Source: Dickeya fangzhongdai (GTDB lineage: Bacteria > Pseudomonadota > Gammaproteobacteria > Enterobacterales > Enterobacteriaceae). Taken from it: a DNA stretch of 64,000 nucleotides. The notes under the pieces were generated by a model that worked only from the letters and a program-made list of their open reading frames with translations, was not told the origin of the DNA and searched no databases. The DNA is taken from positions 3,162,001-3,226,000 of the forward strand of contig NZ_CP025003.1 in assembly GCF_002812485.1 (NCBI RefSeq). Reading direction: 5' to 3'. Both the position numbers and the translations under genes were made by a program. Positions 37,816-48,444 of the stretch are shown one piece after another (position 1 is the first letter of the stretch; every line of letters begins with the position of its first letter).

Positions 37816-38832
37816 ATGGGTGACAGCATTCTTTCACAGGCAGAGATTGACGCTCTGCTAAACGGTGACAGTGGCGATAGTAGCGCTGATGCCAGCAACG
37901 CTGCTTCGCAGAAAGACGGGGATGTCAAACCCTACGATCCCAATACACAACGGCGCGTCATTCGTGAACGTCTGCAGGCGCTGGAGATCATCAACGAACG
38001 TTTTGCACGTCAGTTCCGTATGGGGCTGTTCAACCTGCTTCGTCGTAGCCCGGATATTACTGTCGGTGCTATCAAGATTCAGCCGTATCATGAGTTTGCG
38101 CGTAACCTGCCGGTTCCGACCAACCTCAACCTGATACATCTGAAGCCGCTGCGCGGCACGGCTCTGTTTGTGTTCTCCCCCAGCCTGGTCTTTATTGCCG
38201 TGGACAACCTGTTCGGCGGCGATGGTCGTTTCCCCACCAAGGTTGAAGGTCGTGAATTTACGCATACCGAGCAGCGTGTTGTGCGCCGGATGCTTAAACT
38301 GGCGCTCGAAGCTTACAGTGATGCCTGGAATGCGATTTATAAGTTAGATGTGGAATATGTGCGTTCGGAAATGCAGGTAAAATTCACCAACATCACCACA
38401 TCGCCGAACGATATCGTGGTGACGACCCCTTTCCATCTGGAAATCGGGACCTTGACCGGTGAATTCAGTATCTGTATTCCGTTCTCCATGATTGAGCCTT
38501 TACGCGAATTGCTGGCTAACCCGCCGCTGGAGAACTCTCAGCAGGAAGACCAGCATTGGCGTGAAACACTGGCAAAGCAGGTACAGCACTCGGAGCTGGA
38601 GCTGGTTGCCAACTTTGTCGATATCCCGGTTCGACTGTCAAAGGTTTTGAAACTCAAACCCGGAGATATTTTGCCGATTGATAAACCTGAACGCCTGGTG
38701 GCTCATGTTGATGGCGTGCCGGTGCTGACCTGTCAATACGGTACGTTAGATGGTCAATATGCCTTGCGTGTTGAACACTTGATTAACCCCATTTTAAATT
38801 CTCTGAATGACGAGGAACCGCTCAATGAGTGA
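37816..38832 (+). CDS. fliM: FliM, C-ring switch protein
   Basis: FliM binds phospho-CheY and reverses the motor. The 338-residue protein starts with the CheY-binding peptide (GDSILSQAEIDALLNG, residues 2-17). The middle domain has the FliG-binding GGDGRFPTKVEGREFTHTEQ motif, and the C-terminal SpoA domain (DIPVRLSKVLKLKPGDILPI) pairs with FliN. It starts five bases after fliL and overlaps the fliN start by eight bases. Confidence 0.98.
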   Translation: MGDSILSQAEIDALLNGDSGDSSADASNAASQKDGDVKPYDPNTQRRVIRERLQALEIINERFARQFRMGLFNLLRRSPDITVGAIKIQPYHEFARNLPVPTNLNLIHLKPLRGTALFVFSPSLVFIAVDNLFGGDGRFPTKVEGREFTHTEQRVVRRMLKLALEAYSDAWNAIYKLDVEYVRSEMQVKFTNITTSPNDIVVTTPFHLEIGTLTGEFSICIPFSMIEPLRELLANPPLENSQQEDQHWRETLAKQVQHSELELVANFVDIPVRLSKVLKLKPGDILPIDKPERLVAHVDGVPVLTCQYGTLDGQYALRVEHLINPILNSLNDEEPLNE

Positions 38833-39241
38833 CATCAAGAAACCGTCCGAAGAAACGGATTCCGTGGACGATCTGTGGGCTGATGCATTTAGCGAGCAGC
38901 AGTCGGCAGAAAAAAGCGCGCCGGGTAGTACCGAAGGTATTTTTAAGAACTTTGATGTGCAGGACACGCAGGGTTCAATGCAGGATATCGATCTGATTCT
39001 GGATATCCCGGTCAAACTGACGGTCGAGCTCGGTCGCACCAAAATGACCATCAAAGAGTTGCTGCGTTTGTCGCAGGGCTCCGTGGTAGCGCTGGACGGC
39101 CTGGCCGGTGAGCCGCTGGATATTATGATTAACGGATATCTGATTGCTCAAGGTGAAGTCGTGGTCGTCTCTGACAAGTATGGCGTACGTATCACCGATA
39201 TTATTACGCCGTCAGAACGTATGCGCAGGTTAGGCCGTTAA
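38825..39241 (+). CDS. fliN: FliN, C-ring switch protein
   Basis: FliN forms the base of the C ring and receives FliH-FliI complexes. The 138-residue protein (137 in E. coli) has an acidic N-terminus with DDLWADAFSEQQ and a C-terminal SpoA domain (ILDIPVKLTVELGRTKMTI). I use the ATG at 38825 (MSDIKKPSEE), inside the end of fliM; an upstream in-frame ATG is less likely. The stop overlaps the fliO ATG (TAATG). Confidence 0.97.
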   Translation: MSDIKKPSEETDSVDDLWADAFSEQQSAEKSAPGSTEGIFKNFDVQDTQGSMQDIDLILDIPVKLTVELGRTKMTIKELLRLSQGSVVALDGLAGEPLDIMINGYLIAQGEVVVVSDKYGVRITDIITPSERMRRLGR

Positions 39242-39660
39242 TGACGGGTACCGCACAACAGACTGTCTCTACCATTCAGCAGCCGCCCGCGGCTGCTGAA
39301 TCCGTTATTTCCGGCGGCGCGCTGTTGTCGCAAATCGGCACCGCCTTGTGCGGTGTGCTGTTGTTGATCTTGCTGGTCGCCTGGCTGTTACGCAAACTGG
39401 GTATCGCGCCGCAGGTCAAAAGCGGCAATGTTATGAAAGTGGTATCGTCTTGCCTAGTCGGGCAACGCGAACGTATCGTGATTGTTGAAGTCGACGATAC
39501 CTGGCTCGTATTAGGGGTAACCGCCCAGCAGATCACCCATTTACATACCCTGCCCGCGCGTCCCGTTGGCAACGCAGCGGCATCGGTAGAAAAAATTGCG
39601 CCAGCCGATTTTCTCCAGTTTCTCAAGAAAGCGACCACGCGTCCGGAAAAAACCGAATGA
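39241..39660 (+). CDS. fliO: FliO, export-gate assembly protein
   Basis: FliO is a small membrane protein that stabilises assembly of the FliP ring. The 139-residue product has one membrane segment at about residues 30-56 ([18 protein letters not shown]), then a cytoplasmic domain with [20 protein letters not shown]. It overlaps fliN by one base and fliP by four (ATGA), showing tight translational coupling. Confidence 0.93.
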   Translation: MTGTAQQTVSTIQQPPAAAESVISGGALLSQIGTALCGVLLLILLVAWLLRKLGIAPQVKSGNVMKVVSSCLVGQRERIVIVEVDDTWLVLGVTAQQITHLHTLPARPVGNAAASVEKIAPADFLQFLKKATTRPEKTE

Positions 39661-40433
39661 GTACCACCCTGCGTCCGACTTCTTTCTCCGCATGGCTGCG
39701 CCTGCTACGTTATCCTGCGGCTTCCATTCTGTTCATGATCGCCCCCCATGCACTGGCGCAGTTGCCCGGTATTATCAGCCAGCCCCTGGCTAACGGCGGG
39801 CAGAGCTGGTCATTGCCGATTCAGACGTTGGTTTTCATCACATCGCTGAGTTTTATTCCGGCGGTATTGCTGATGATGACCTGTTTTACCCGTATCATCA
39901 TCGTCCTGAGCCTGCTGCGCAACGCATTGGGAACGCCAACCGCGCCGCCCAACCAGGTGTTGCTGGGACTGAGTCTGTTTCTGACTTTTTTTGTGATGTC
40001 TCCGGTACTGAACCGTATCTATGACGAAGCCTATCGTCCGTTCAGTGAAGATAAAATCAGTATGGAAGTGGCTATCGAAAAAGGCTCGCAGCCGTTGCGT
40101 GAATTCATGCTCCGGCAAACCCGGGAAGCGGATTTGGCTTTATTTACCCGTCTGGCGCAGATTCCCTCACTGCAAGGCCCGGAAGCGGTTCCAATGCGGG
40201 TACTGGTGCCGGCTTATGTTACCAGCGAGCTAAAAACCGCCTTTCAGATCGGTTTTACGATTTTCATTCCTTTTCTGCTGATCGACCTGGTTGTAGCCAG
40301 TGTACTGATGGCGCTGGGTATGATGATGGTTCCCCCGGCCACCATCTCGTTACCATTCAAGCTGATGCTCTTCGTGCTGGTTGACGGGTGGCAATTGTTG
40401 CTGGGGTCGCTGGCCCAGAGTTTCTATACTTAG
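39657..40433 (+). CDS. fliP: FliP, type III export-gate protein
   Basis: Five FliP subunits form the core of the FliPQR export gate. The 258-residue protein has an N-terminal signal-like segment ending about ALAQLPG (residues 30-42), cleaved in E. coli. The membrane segments include [20 protein letters not shown] and [18 protein letters not shown]. The conserved [19 protein letters not shown] block is present. Confidence 0.97.
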   Translation: MSTTLRPTSFSAWLRLLRYPAASILFMIAPHALAQLPGIISQPLANGGQSWSLPIQTLVFITSLSFIPAVLLMMTCFTRIIIVLSLLRNALGTPTAPPNQVLLGLSLFLTFFVMSPVLNRIYDEAYRPFSEDKISMEVAIEKGSQPLREFMLRQTREADLALFTRLAQIPSLQGPEAVPMRVLVPAYVTSELKTAFQIGFTIFIPFLLIDLVVASVLMALGMMMVPPATISLPFKLMLFVLVDGWQLLLGSLAQSFYT

Positions 40434-40476
40434 TCGATGCGGTTACTGCTGTTCACCACATCAGAGGAATGCCTGT

Positions 40477-40746
40477 ATGACTCCTGAATCCGTCATGGCT
40501 TTAGGCTATGAAGCAATGAAAATAGCGCTGATGCTGGCAGGCCCTCCTCTTGTCGCCGCACTGGTCAGCGGCTTGATTATCAGCCTGCTCCAGGCAGCCA
40601 CACAAATCAACGAAATGACCCTGTCATTCATTCCCAAAGTGCTGACGGTATTTTTCACGCTGGTGGTTGCTGGCCCCTGGATGCTCAGCGTCATTCTTGA
40701 TTATATGCGCACAATGTTCAGCCAATTTCCCAACATGATTGGATAG
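40477..40746 (+). CDS. fliQ: FliQ, type III export-gate protein
   Basis: FliQ is a two-helix membrane hairpin wrapped around the FliP-FliR core. The 89-residue length equals that of E. coli. The conserved [19 protein letters not shown] loop separates the two membrane segments (about 15-38 and 50-75). The ATG at 40477 has AGAGGA upstream; the long open frame reaching back into fliP is not used. Confidence 0.97.
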   Translation: MTPESVMALGYEAMKIALMLAGPPLVAALVSGLIISLLQAATQINEMTLSFIPKVLTVFFTLVVAGPWMLSVILDYMRTMFSQFPNMIG

Positions 40747-40748
40747 AC

Positions 40749-41531
40749 ATGGTCACCCTCAGCAGCATCGACATGATCGGTTGGTTCAACCAGTTTTTCT
40801 GGCCACTGGTCAGGATCCTCGCGCTTATTAGCACCGCGCCGATCTTTAGCGAACGCTCTATCACTCGCCGGGTAAAGATCGGTCTGGGAGTGCTGATCGC
40901 TATTGTCATTACACCGAGCATTCCCCATACCTCGATTCCAATATTTTCCGCGGCCGGTGTCTGGATGCTATGTCAACAGGTGTTGATAGGCGCGATGCTG
41001 GGCTTTGCTATGCAACTGGCGTTTGCGGCTATCCGTCTGGCCGGTGAGATTATCGGTCTGCAGATGGGGCTTTCGTTTGCGACCTTCTTTGACCCCAGCG
41101 GCGGCCCGAATATGCCGGTGGTTGCACGATTCATGAACTTGCTGGCGTTGCTGCTTTTTCTGAGCATGAATGGGCATCTATGGTTGATATCGCTGCTGGT
41201 TGACAGTTTTCACACCATCCCCATCAATGCCGAACCGATCAGCGGTAACGTATTTATGACCCTGGCCGAGGCTGGCGGAAGGATATTTTCTAACGGGCTG
41301 ATGCTTGCCCTGCCCCTCATCACACTGCTGCTGACTATCAACATGGCGCTTGGCTTATTAAGCCGGCTCGCGCCACAGCTAACCATCTTTGCCATCGGCT
41401 TTCCCATCACCCTCTTCGCCGGGATCATCACCGTGGGTTTTCTGATCTTCCTGCTCTCGCCTTATGCAGAAAAACTGTTCGGCGAAACCTACGATTTATT
41501 AACTGACTTATTAAGCCGCTTTGCCGGGTAA
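40749..41531 (+). CDS. fliR: FliR, type III export-gate protein
   Basis: FliR is the single-copy subunit that completes the FliP5FliQ4FliR gate. The 260-residue protein has about six hydrophobic segments. The family block [20 protein letters not shown] contains the plug-region Gly residues, and the C-terminus is [17 protein letters not shown]. It starts two bases after fliQ and ends the operon; no rcsA follows, unlike E. coli. Confidence 0.97.
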   Translation: MVTLSSIDMIGWFNQFFWPLVRILALISTAPIFSERSITRRVKIGLGVLIAIVITPSIPHTSIPIFSAAGVWMLCQQVLIGAMLGFAMQLAFAAIRLAGEIIGLQMGLSFATFFDPSGGPNMPVVARFMNLLALLLFLSMNGHLWLISLLVDSFHTIPINAEPISGNVFMTLAEAGGRIFSNGLMLALPLITLLLTINMALGLLSRLAPQLTIFAIGFPITLFAGIITVGFLIFLLSPYAEKLFGETYDLLTDLLSRFAG

Positions 41532-41618
41532 CCCGCCCATTTATTCGGTATCTTCCTCCACCTTACCGGCTTATCCAAAATGGCCTGATTCGCATTGCGA
41601 AATACACGGCAAAAAAAA

Positions 41619-41646
41619 GCATGTCATCTTATTAAGGATGACATGC
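41619..41646 (-). terminator. flgKL terminator
   Basis: GCATGTCATC / GATGACATGC form a perfect 10-base stem with an eight-base loop. The tract of eight T lies on the minus-strand side, so it ends flgL transcription. The stem may also slow fliR transcripts from the other side. Confidence 0.88.
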
Positions 41647-41699
41647 CAAAAAGAATACGCCCGGTTTAAGCGTATCCAAATACGGGTCGCTATTCCGTT

Positions 41700-42629
41700 T
41701 TATTTATTAAGCTGGAACAGCGAAAGACTTTGCATATCGCTAAAGGCTTTATATGAAGCCTGCAGAGACTGTTGTTGCATCATATATGTGGAGATGGTCG
41801 CAACCATATCGATGTCAACCAGGTCGCTCAATGTCTGTTTGTTCGCCGTAGTACGATCGGTACCAATGCTATCCAGCGTGTCGATCTCCTGCAGTTGAAC
41901 ACCTAGCGTTGCCTGCGCAGAAGACACGTTAGTCAGCGCGTTCTTGAGGCTCTGACTGGCTGCGCTGATTGATGCAGTATTGGCACTCTTCACGGCGTCA
42001 GTGGCGCCTTCCAGCGGAGTTTCCAGCGCGCTAATCGCGCTATCCAGCGCACTGAAGATGTCCGCGGTACCGCTCGCGTTGTTAAATACGTCGGAACCAA
42101 TATGCCCGACCGTCATGATACGGTCCGCATCCACTTGCTGGGAAATGGCCTGATTACCACCCACATAGCTAACGGTGCCGGACGCATTGGTAGTAAACGG
42201 CTGAGAGTCGGTCTTGTAGCCACCGAAAACATAGCTGCCATTACCATCCGTACTGTTTGCCAGATTGAGCAATTGAGATTTCAGGCCACGCAGAGAGGTT
42301 GCAATAAGCTGGCGATCGTTATCATTCTTTGTACCGTCCGCGCTTAACAGCGTCGTGCTGGCCGAGGTCAATGCGGTCGCCACGTTGGTCAGCACAGACA
42401 ATTCGCTATTCATGCCATTTTCAGCAAAGGTGCGCGCCAGCGTATATTGCTCGTTTTGTGCCTGCGCCTGGTTGACCATAACCGCCTTGGACGCCGCTAT
42501 CGGGTCATCAGAAGGGGTTAACACGCGAGTGTTGCTGGCAAGCTGCTGGCCTGTTTTGCTGAAGGATGACAATCCATCTGTGACGCCTTGCATGCTCTGC
42601 TGAAAAATAATACTGGTACTCAGTCGCAT
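41700..42629 (-). CDS. flgL: FlgL, hook-filament junction protein (HAP3)
   Basis: FlgL is the second junction protein, between FlgK and the filament. The 309-residue protein has a flagellin-like N-terminal D0/D1 (MRLSTSIIFQQSMQGVTD) and a C-terminal helix (ATISTYMMQQQSLQASYKAF). It is 31 bases downstream of flgK and shares its sigma-28 promoter. Confidence 0.97.
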   Translation of the reverse strand: MRLSTSIIFQQSMQGVTDGLSSFSKTGQQLASNTRVLTPSDDPIAASKAVMVNQAQAQNEQYTLARTFAENGMNSELSVLTNVATALTSASTTLLSADGTKNDNDRQLIATSLRGLKSQLLNLANSTDGNGSYVFGGYKTDSQPFTTNASGTVSYVGGNQAISQQVDADRIMTVGHIGSDVFNNASGTADIFSALDSAISALETPLEGATDAVKSANTASISAASQSLKNALTNVSSAQATLGVQLQEIDTLDSIGTDRTTANKQTLSDLVDIDMVATISTYMMQQQSLQASYKAFSDMQSLSLFQLNK

Positions 42630-42660
42630 AACTTATTCCTTACTGTTTCTCGTCACAAAT

Positions 42661-44583
42661 TTAGCTACGGATCGCCAACAGGGCATCAAAGATCGTCGAA
42701 GCAGTCTGGATTACCTTGGCATTCGCCATGTAATACTGCTGGAAACGAACCAGATCGCCATACTCTTCATCCAGATTGACGCCGGATACAGACTGTTGCT
42801 CAGTAGTCAGCTGCGACACCACATTTTTCTGTGATGTATCGGTAACCTTGGCGGTACTGGTTTTGTTGCCGATATCCCCGACCAGACTGGCATACGCCTG
42901 ACTGATACTGGATTTATTCTCTACAACCTTGCTGGTCTGCAAATTCAGTAACGCTTTAGCGTTGGTGTTATCACTCACGCCACCACCGGCTGACGTCAGC
43001 GAAACACCGGCCGCCGCAATCTTGGACGAATCCGTCACTTTCACCGACATATCCACGACGACATCGCGAACACCCTTGACCGTAAACAGGTCTTTCGCTG
43101 CCGGCGTACCGGAGATATCCAGTTTCATCCCGTCAAAAATCAGACTGGCCGACGTCGAACCGCTGGCTGCGGTATACGTCGCAGAGGAAGACAGGTCGGC
43201 ACCATCCGACAAACGCGTGATCGACCAGTCATTAGCTGCCGGACCAACGAATTTGACGCTATAGTCGCTTGCCTTAATGTAGTTGGTGTCGTTACGCGTC
43301 AACGAAGCGGCGGACGTTGAGCCGGTCGGCGCAGTTTGCGAAATGGATGATTGCCCCGGTGATACTTTGAAACTGAAAGTATCGCCTGATGCAGCCGAAC
43401 CGGAAATATCGATAGTGAAACCATCAAAGGTCAATGCAGAGCCGGACAGGGTTGAGGCTGCTGTCGTACCGTCAGAGCGGGTAACGCTCCATGACGTTCC
43501 GTTGTACTGCATTGAGTAAGTATCGCTCAGATAGGAAGAGGTCAATTCGGTAGCAGACGTATTTTTGGCGCTCTTTAACGTGACGGATGAGCCAACGCCA
43601 AAGAAATCCCCGCCCAGATCATTGTTCAGGTCGTACCCGGCTTTGTGTTGCTGGTTGAAAGCATCGGCAAACGCCAGCGCCATCTGTCCCAACTGATTGC
43701 GGGCGCTATCCAGCGTACTGGTACGGAAATTGAGCAAACCGCCGAGAGAACCACCGGTAATGGTGCTTTCTTTTACTTCACTCACGCCGGCGATCGCATC
43801 GTTGTAAGAAACAGTTGTGCGAGCCGGGTCAGTGCTGGATGGCGTAGCGACCAGCGTATTGTAGCTTTTGCCCTGAACCAGGGTCAGGCCATTTTTCAAT
43901 GCAACGTTGTAAATGTCGCCATCCTGGACCGCCACATCCACGCCAACCAGCTTGTTCAGGTCATTAACCAGGTTATCGCGCTGGTCCAGCAGATCATTCG
44001 GCGACGCGCCGTTATTGGCGCCCTTCAGACGAATAATCTGATCGTTGATATCCGCAATCTGTTTGGCATAAGTATTAATTTGCGTAACGGTGATGGAAAT
44101 CTCGCCGTTGATATTGCTGTCCATATCACGCAGGTACTGATCGGTAATCTTGAACTGATTGACCAAGGCTCCGGCTTTGCCCAGCACGGTTTGACGCACT
44201 GAGGAATCGCTGGAATTGCTGGTCAGGTTCTGCAGGTTCTTAAAGAAGTCCTGAATTGTGGTGGACAGGCTGGATGAACTGCTCGACAACAGGTTATCGA
44301 TCTTGGAGATCTGGCTGTAATACGACGTGGTCGCGCTGCTTGTTGTCTGTGCCGCACGTAACTGTTTGGCAATGAAATCATTGTAGTCACGATTGATGCT
44401 GACAACGCTGACCCCGTTGCCAATATAACCGGCGGAAAGATTGGTGCCGTTGTTCTGTGCCAACAGTGCATTTTGACGGCTATACCCTGTAACAGCCTGG
44501 TTACTGATGTTGTTACTGACGGTACTCAACGCCGCCTGGGCAGCACTCAAACCACTCATTCCGGTGTTAATCAAATTGGACAT
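42661..44583 (-). CDS. flgK: FlgK, hook-filament junction protein (HAP1)
   Basis: FlgK is the first junction protein added on the finished hook. The 640-residue protein is longer than in E. coli (547). The N-terminal (MSNLINTGMSGLSAAQAALS, NNISNQAVTGYSRQ) and C-terminal (GVNLDEEYGDLVRFQQYYMA) rod-type helices are conserved. The extra length is in a Ser/Thr-rich central part with two similar blocks (SVTRSDGTTAASTLSGSALT and a SITRLSDGAD unit). Confidence 0.97.
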   Translation of the reverse strand: MSNLINTGMSGLSAAQAALSTVSNNISNQAVTGYSRQNALLAQNNGTNLSAGYIGNGVSVVSINRDYNDFIAKQLRAAQTTSSATTSYYSQISKIDNLLSSSSSSLSTTIQDFFKNLQNLTSNSSDSSVRQTVLGKAGALVNQFKITDQYLRDMDSNINGEISITVTQINTYAKQIADINDQIIRLKGANNGASPNDLLDQRDNLVNDLNKLVGVDVAVQDGDIYNVALKNGLTLVQGKSYNTLVATPSSTDPARTTVSYNDAIAGVSEVKESTITGGSLGGLLNFRTSTLDSARNQLGQMALAFADAFNQQHKAGYDLNNDLGGDFFGVGSSVTLKSAKNTSATELTSSYLSDTYSMQYNGTSWSVTRSDGTTAASTLSGSALTFDGFTIDISGSAASGDTFSFKVSPGQSSISQTAPTGSTSAASLTRNDTNYIKASDYSVKFVGPAANDWSITRLSDGADLSSSATYTAASGSTSASLIFDGMKLDISGTPAAKDLFTVKGVRDVVVDMSVKVTDSSKIAAAGVSLTSAGGGVSDNTNAKALLNLQTSKVVENKSSISQAYASLVGDIGNKTSTAKVTDTSQKNVVSQLTTEQQSVSGVNLDEEYGDLVRFQQYYMANAKVIQTASTIFDALLAIRS

Positions 44584-44676
44584 GCTGGGTTCCTTTTACT
44601 CTTACTCATGCACAGACAGGGCAGTACCTATTACCGGGCACAAAAAGATATCGCCGTTATAAATTAACTTGTATAG

Positions 44677-44703
44677 CTATCGGCAGACGGGCTGAAAACT
44701 TGA
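44677..44703 (-). promoter_or_regulatory. sigma-28 promoter of flgKL
   Basis: On the minus strand TCAAGTTT (44696-44703), 11 bases and GCCGATAG (44677-44684) match the sigma-28 consensus closely. It lies in the flgJ-flgK gap, 94 bases before the flgK ATG. Confidence 0.88.
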
Positions 44704-44709
44704 GGAAAA

Positions 44710-45657
44710 TTAGAAAATCCCGCTCAGGTCGTGCGTATAGGCCTGAACCGCCTTTTCACCCGAGTTTTTCATCTGCTGAATCATGCTTACCAGCTTCTTC
44801 GCATAAGCCGGGTCAGTCGCATACCCTGCCTGTTGCAGCGCCACCGCAGCCTGTTCTGCGGTGGCCGCAGCAGAAACACCGGCATAACGGGGATTCTGCG
44901 TCAGTAATTTGGCGTAATCGTTTAATGCTTCCAGATAAGAACCGTACACACGGAAGGCGGCTTTGACCTTTTTGGCGATGCCCTGCTCGTATTCTGTCGT
45001 GGTAACTTCCGTGACCGGGCCATCCCAACTACTGCCAGCTTTAATACCAAAAATGTTGTGACTGCGACGGCCATCGGCGGTAGGAATCTCACGCTGCCCC
45101 CAACCGGACTCCAGAGCAGCCTGCGCCATAATCAGATGATGTGGGATACCGCTTTGCTGGCTAACCAGCATGGCTGGCGTGGACAACCGGGAGATAAAGT
45201 CGGTGCTGCTCATCGGCAACGCCGACGATTTTTCCGGTAGTTTGGGGACGGCCTTACGCACCATCTGTTCCAGCACAAACGAAGGCATGGCCCGGGCTAA
45301 TTGACCATCGGGTTTGAAAGGCGCCGTCGATGCGGGTTCATTCCCGGCAATGCCCTGGCCCATCATCTGTTTTTCAATTACGGAAGCCAATCCCAGCCCC
45401 TTGCCCGACGACATTTGCTGGGCCAGTTGCTGGTCATACATTGATGTGAGCATGCGGGTTTGATCGCTGCTGAAAATGCCATCTTTCGGCAACGCGTCAC
45501 GCATACTCTTCATCATCATCTGCACGAAGACGCCTTCCAACTGTTTAGCCACAGCGCGAATCCCTTCCCGGCTCTGGGGATGACTGGATACATCCCGCTT
45601 CAGCGAGTTAAGCGACTGTGTCTCATAAGCAGGATTGTTAAACGCCTTCATATCGCT
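44710..45657 (-). CDS. flgJ: FlgJ, rod cap and peptidoglycan hydrolase
   Basis: FlgJ caps the growing rod and cuts a hole in the peptidoglycan. The 315-residue protein has an N-terminal rod-scaffold domain (FVQMMMKSMRDALPKDGIF). The C-terminal glucosaminidase domain starts near residue 160, with the catalytic Glu in AALESGWGQREI and a conserved HNIFGIKAG. I place the start at the ATG at 45657 ([15 protein letters not shown]), three bases after flgI; the longer frame runs back into flgI. Confidence 0.95.
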   Translation of the reverse strand, partial: SDMKAFNNPAYETQSLNSLKRDVSSHPQSREGIRAVAKQLEGVFVQMMMKSMRDALPKDGIFSSDQTRMLTSMYDQQLAQQMSSGKGLGLASVIEKQMMGQGIAGNEPASTAPFKPDGQLARAMPSFVLEQMVRKAVPKLPEKSSALPMSSTDFISRLSTPAMLVSQQSGIPHHLIMAQAALESGWGQREIPTADGRRSHNIFGIKAGSSWDGPVTEVTTTEYEQGIAKKVKAAFRVYGSYLEALNDYAKLLTQNPRYAGVSAAATAEQAAVALQQAGYATDPAYAKKLVSMIQQMKNSGEKAVQAYTHDLSGIF

Positions 45658-45659
45658 CA

Positions 45660-46769
45660 TCAGATAATTTCCAGCTTCGCTCTCAGGCAACCAGCACTTT
45701 CCATCGCCTGAAGAATTGACATCAGATCCATCGGCGTGGCGCCAAGCGAGTTCAATGCTCTGACCACACTGTTCAGGTTCGCACTGGAGTTGACTCGTTG
45801 CAGCGCGCCGCCTTCCTGACGCATGGAGATTTCCGTTTGCGGTGTCACGACCGTTTGCCCGCCTGCCAGCGGCGTGTTCGGCTGACTGACCACATTTTGC
45901 TGGTTGATGGTAACGGACAGGTTGCCCTGAGCGACCGCGCAGTTCTCCAGTTGGACATTGCGGTTCATGACCACCGAGCCAGTACGAGAGTTAATGATAA
46001 CCTTGGCGTCCAGCGTGCCGACATTCACCTCAATATTCTGCATGTCGGCCAGGAACCTCACCTGAGCGCTGTTGCCGGCAGGCACCACAACCCGAACAGT
46101 ACGCGAGTCCAGCGGAGCTGCCGAACCACCGCGACCAAAACGGTTGATGGCATCGCTGATGCTCTGTGCCATGGTGAAATCATCCTGATTTAACTGCAGT
46201 ATGATGGTATTGCCGGTGCCAAAAGTATTGGGCAGTTCACGCTCGATGATTGCACCGCCGCTGATACGCCCGCCCGACAGTTGGTTTACCTGCACGCTGC
46301 TGCCGCCCGCGGATGCGCCAGCGCCGCCGATCAATACGTTCCCCTGCGCGATAGCATAGATCTGATTATCCACCCCTTTCAGCGGCGTCATCAGCAGCGT
46401 ACCGCCGCGCAGGCTCTTGGCGTTACCCATCGAAGAAACGACAACATCCACCGGTTGTCCCGAACGGGCAAACGCCGGCAACTTTGCCGTCACCATAACG
46501 GCAGCCACGTTTTTCAACTGCATGTTGGTACCAGCCGGAACGGTAATCCCCAACTGAGACAACATGTTGTTCAGACTTTGAGTGGTGAACGGCGTCTGCG
46601 TGGTTTGGTCACCGGTGCCATCCAGCCCCACCACCAGACCATAGCCAATCAGGGCATTATCACGCACGCCCTGAATACTCACCAGATCGCGGATACGCTC
46701 GGCCGATGCAGGCGGAGCCACCACCATCAGCAAAGCAAGAAGAACGGTAAAGATTGAAGTGATCCGCAT
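45660..46769 (-). CDS. flgI: FlgI, P-ring protein
   Basis: FlgI is exported by Sec and forms the periplasmic P ring with help from FlgA. The 369-residue precursor has a signal peptide ([20 protein letters not shown], cleaved after ASA near residue 23). Mature conserved blocks include [20 protein letters not shown] and [19 protein letters not shown] at the end. The ATG at 46769 has GAGG 6 bases upstream; the frame extends further into flgH but earlier starts are unlikely. Confidence 0.96.
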   Translation of the reverse strand: MRITSIFTVLLALLMVVAPPASAERIRDLVSIQGVRDNALIGYGLVVGLDGTGDQTTQTPFTTQSLNNMLSQLGITVPAGTNMQLKNVAAVMVTAKLPAFARSGQPVDVVVSSMGNAKSLRGGTLLMTPLKGVDNQIYAIAQGNVLIGGAGASAGGSSVQVNQLSGGRISGGAIIERELPNTFGTGNTIILQLNQDDFTMAQSISDAINRFGRGGSAAPLDSRTVRVVVPAGNSAQVRFLADMQNIEVNVGTLDAKVIINSRTGSVVMNRNVQLENCAVAQGNLSVTINQQNVVSQPNTPLAGGQTVVTPQTEISMRQEGGALQRVNSSANLNSVVRALNSLGATPMDLMSILQAMESAGCLRAKLEII

Positions 46770-46785
46770 TGTATGCCTCATCAAT

Positions 46786-47508
46786 TTAGAACGGCGAAAC
46801 ATTAAGGAAGAACCGTTGCAGCCAGCCCATGGTCTGCGTTTCATTAATGTAGCCATTACCCACATATTCCATACGCGCGTCCGCCACTTGTGTTGACGGT
46901 ACGGTATTGCTGCCGCTGATAGTTCTTGGGTTTACCACCCCGGAGAAACGAATAAATTCGGTTCCCTGATTAACTGCAATCTGTTTTTCACCCACAACGT
47001 GCAGGTTGCCATTCGTCAGCACCTGATCCACGGTAACCGTGATAGTCCCGGTAAAGGTGTTATTCGCGTTGGCGCCGCCTTTCCCGGTAAAGTCATCTTT
47101 GCCGGTAGCGTTAAATGCGGCCCGGTTATTGCCCAGTGGGCCTTCCAGCAAACGCGGCGTCGTGGTCATACCGAACGAGCCGGAAGCATCACGACTGGCA
47201 TTCGCCGACGAACTCTTGCTCGCGCTGACGTTTTCCTGCAGCACAATGGTAAGCGTATCCCCTACATTCCTTGGGCGACGATCCTCAAACATCGGTTGAT
47301 AGCCATAGTTCATCGCCTGCCCGGTCTGGAAAATAGAACCGTTGGGAATAGCCTGTAAAGGCGGTGCAGGCTGCGCTGTCGTTGGCCCGGTCACCACCTT
47401 GTCATGAGGTATATAGGCGCAACCGGACAGTGTTAACATCATCACGTATGCCAGCAGACGGGGCCGACATGGCTGCAACGCTGCAACCGACTTCGTATTC
47501 ATCATCAC
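46786..47508 (-). CDS. flgH: FlgH, outer-membrane L-ring lipoprotein
   Basis: FlgH forms the L ring in the outer membrane. The 240-residue precursor has a lipoprotein signal with lipobox LSGC (Cys near residue 30). The conserved part includes [20 protein letters not shown] and, at the end, [25 protein letters not shown] sequence. The frame opens with GTG-ATG-ATG, so the exact start could be up to two codons further in. Confidence 0.96.
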   Translation of the reverse strand: MMMNTKSVAALQPCRPRLLAYVMMLTLSGCAYIPHDKVVTGPTTAQPAPPLQAIPNGSIFQTGQAMNYGYQPMFEDRRPRNVGDTLTIVLQENVSASKSSSANASRDASGSFGMTTTPRLLEGPLGNNRAAFNATGKDDFTGKGGANANNTFTGTITVTVDQVLTNGNLHVVGEKQIAVNQGTEFIRFSGVVNPRTISGSNTVPSTQVADARMEYVGNGYINETQTMGWLQRFFLNVSPF

Positions 47509-47635
47509 TACGGATATCGCCTTACTTTCAGTAATCTATCCACATATTGAATCAAGGTGGCCACTTTACCCATCTGCATTCCAGCCGCAAATCAGTAAAA
47601 CGCCACCCTATTTAACAAGCATTACCCAGGAAAGA

Positions 47636-48418
47636 TTACAGCTGGGTCAGTTTCTGCAACATCTGATCGGTGGAAGAAATCGCCTTGCTGTTGATTTCAT
47701 ACGCGCGTTGAGTCTGGATCATCGACACCAACTCTTCGGCGACGTTCACGTTCGATGTTTCAACGAATTTCTGATAAATCAGACCCGCTCCGTTCAGGCC
47801 AGGCGTGCTCTGAGTCGGCGCGCCGGAACTGGCGGTTTCCGCATACAGGTTTTCGCCGAGGTTTTCCAGGCCCGCCTCGTTGATGAACATAGCCAGGTTC
47901 AGCTGTCCGATCTGCACCGGCGCAGTCTGCCCCTGCTGAGTCACGGTGACCACCCCGTCGCGGCCAACCGTCAGGTTGCTGGAGTTTGCCGGGATAGTGA
48001 TCGCCGGCTGGACCTGAAAGCCGCTGGATGTCACCAGCTGACCGTTGGAGTCCTGCTGGAAAGAGCCATCGCGGGTATACGCCGTGGTTCCATCCGGCAT
48101 CAGCACCTGGAAGAAACCGGCGCCCTTGATCGCCATATCCTTCACATTACCGGTTTCGGAAAAGGAGCCTTGCGTATGAATGCGCTCGGTTGCCACCGGA
48201 CGCACACCAGTCCCCAGTTGCAGACCTGACGGCAGTGTGGTCTGTTCTGAAGACTGCGCCCCTGGCTGACGAACTGTCTGGTACATCAGGTCCTCAAATA
48301 CGGCACGCTGACGCTTAAAACCATTGGTGCTGACGTTCGCCAGGTTGTTGGATATGACATCCATATTGGTTTGCTGGGCGTTCAGACCGGTTTTGGCAAT
48401 CCATAAAGAACGGATCAT
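47636..48418 (-). CDS. flgG: FlgG, distal rod protein
   Basis: FlgG builds the distal rod that carries the drive shaft through the L and P rings. The 260-residue length equals E. coli FlgG. It starts [20 protein letters not shown], with the [13 protein letters not shown] rod signature, and ends [20 protein letters not shown]... It follows flgF by 26 bases in the flgB operon. A 127-base gap separates it from flgH. Confidence 0.98.
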   Translation of the reverse strand: MIRSLWIAKTGLNAQQTNMDVISNNLANVSTNGFKRQRAVFEDLMYQTVRQPGAQSSEQTTLPSGLQLGTGVRPVATERIHTQGSFSETGNVKDMAIKGAGFFQVLMPDGTTAYTRDGSFQQDSNGQLVTSSGFQVQPAITIPANSSNLTVGRDGVVTVTQQGQTAPVQIGQLNLAMFINEAGLENLGENLYAETASSGAPTQSTPGLNGAGLIYQKFVETSNVNVAEELVSMIQTQRAYEINSKAISSTDQMLQKLTQL

Positions 48419-48444
48419 CGAGTCACTCCTGTGCGCAAGGGCAC

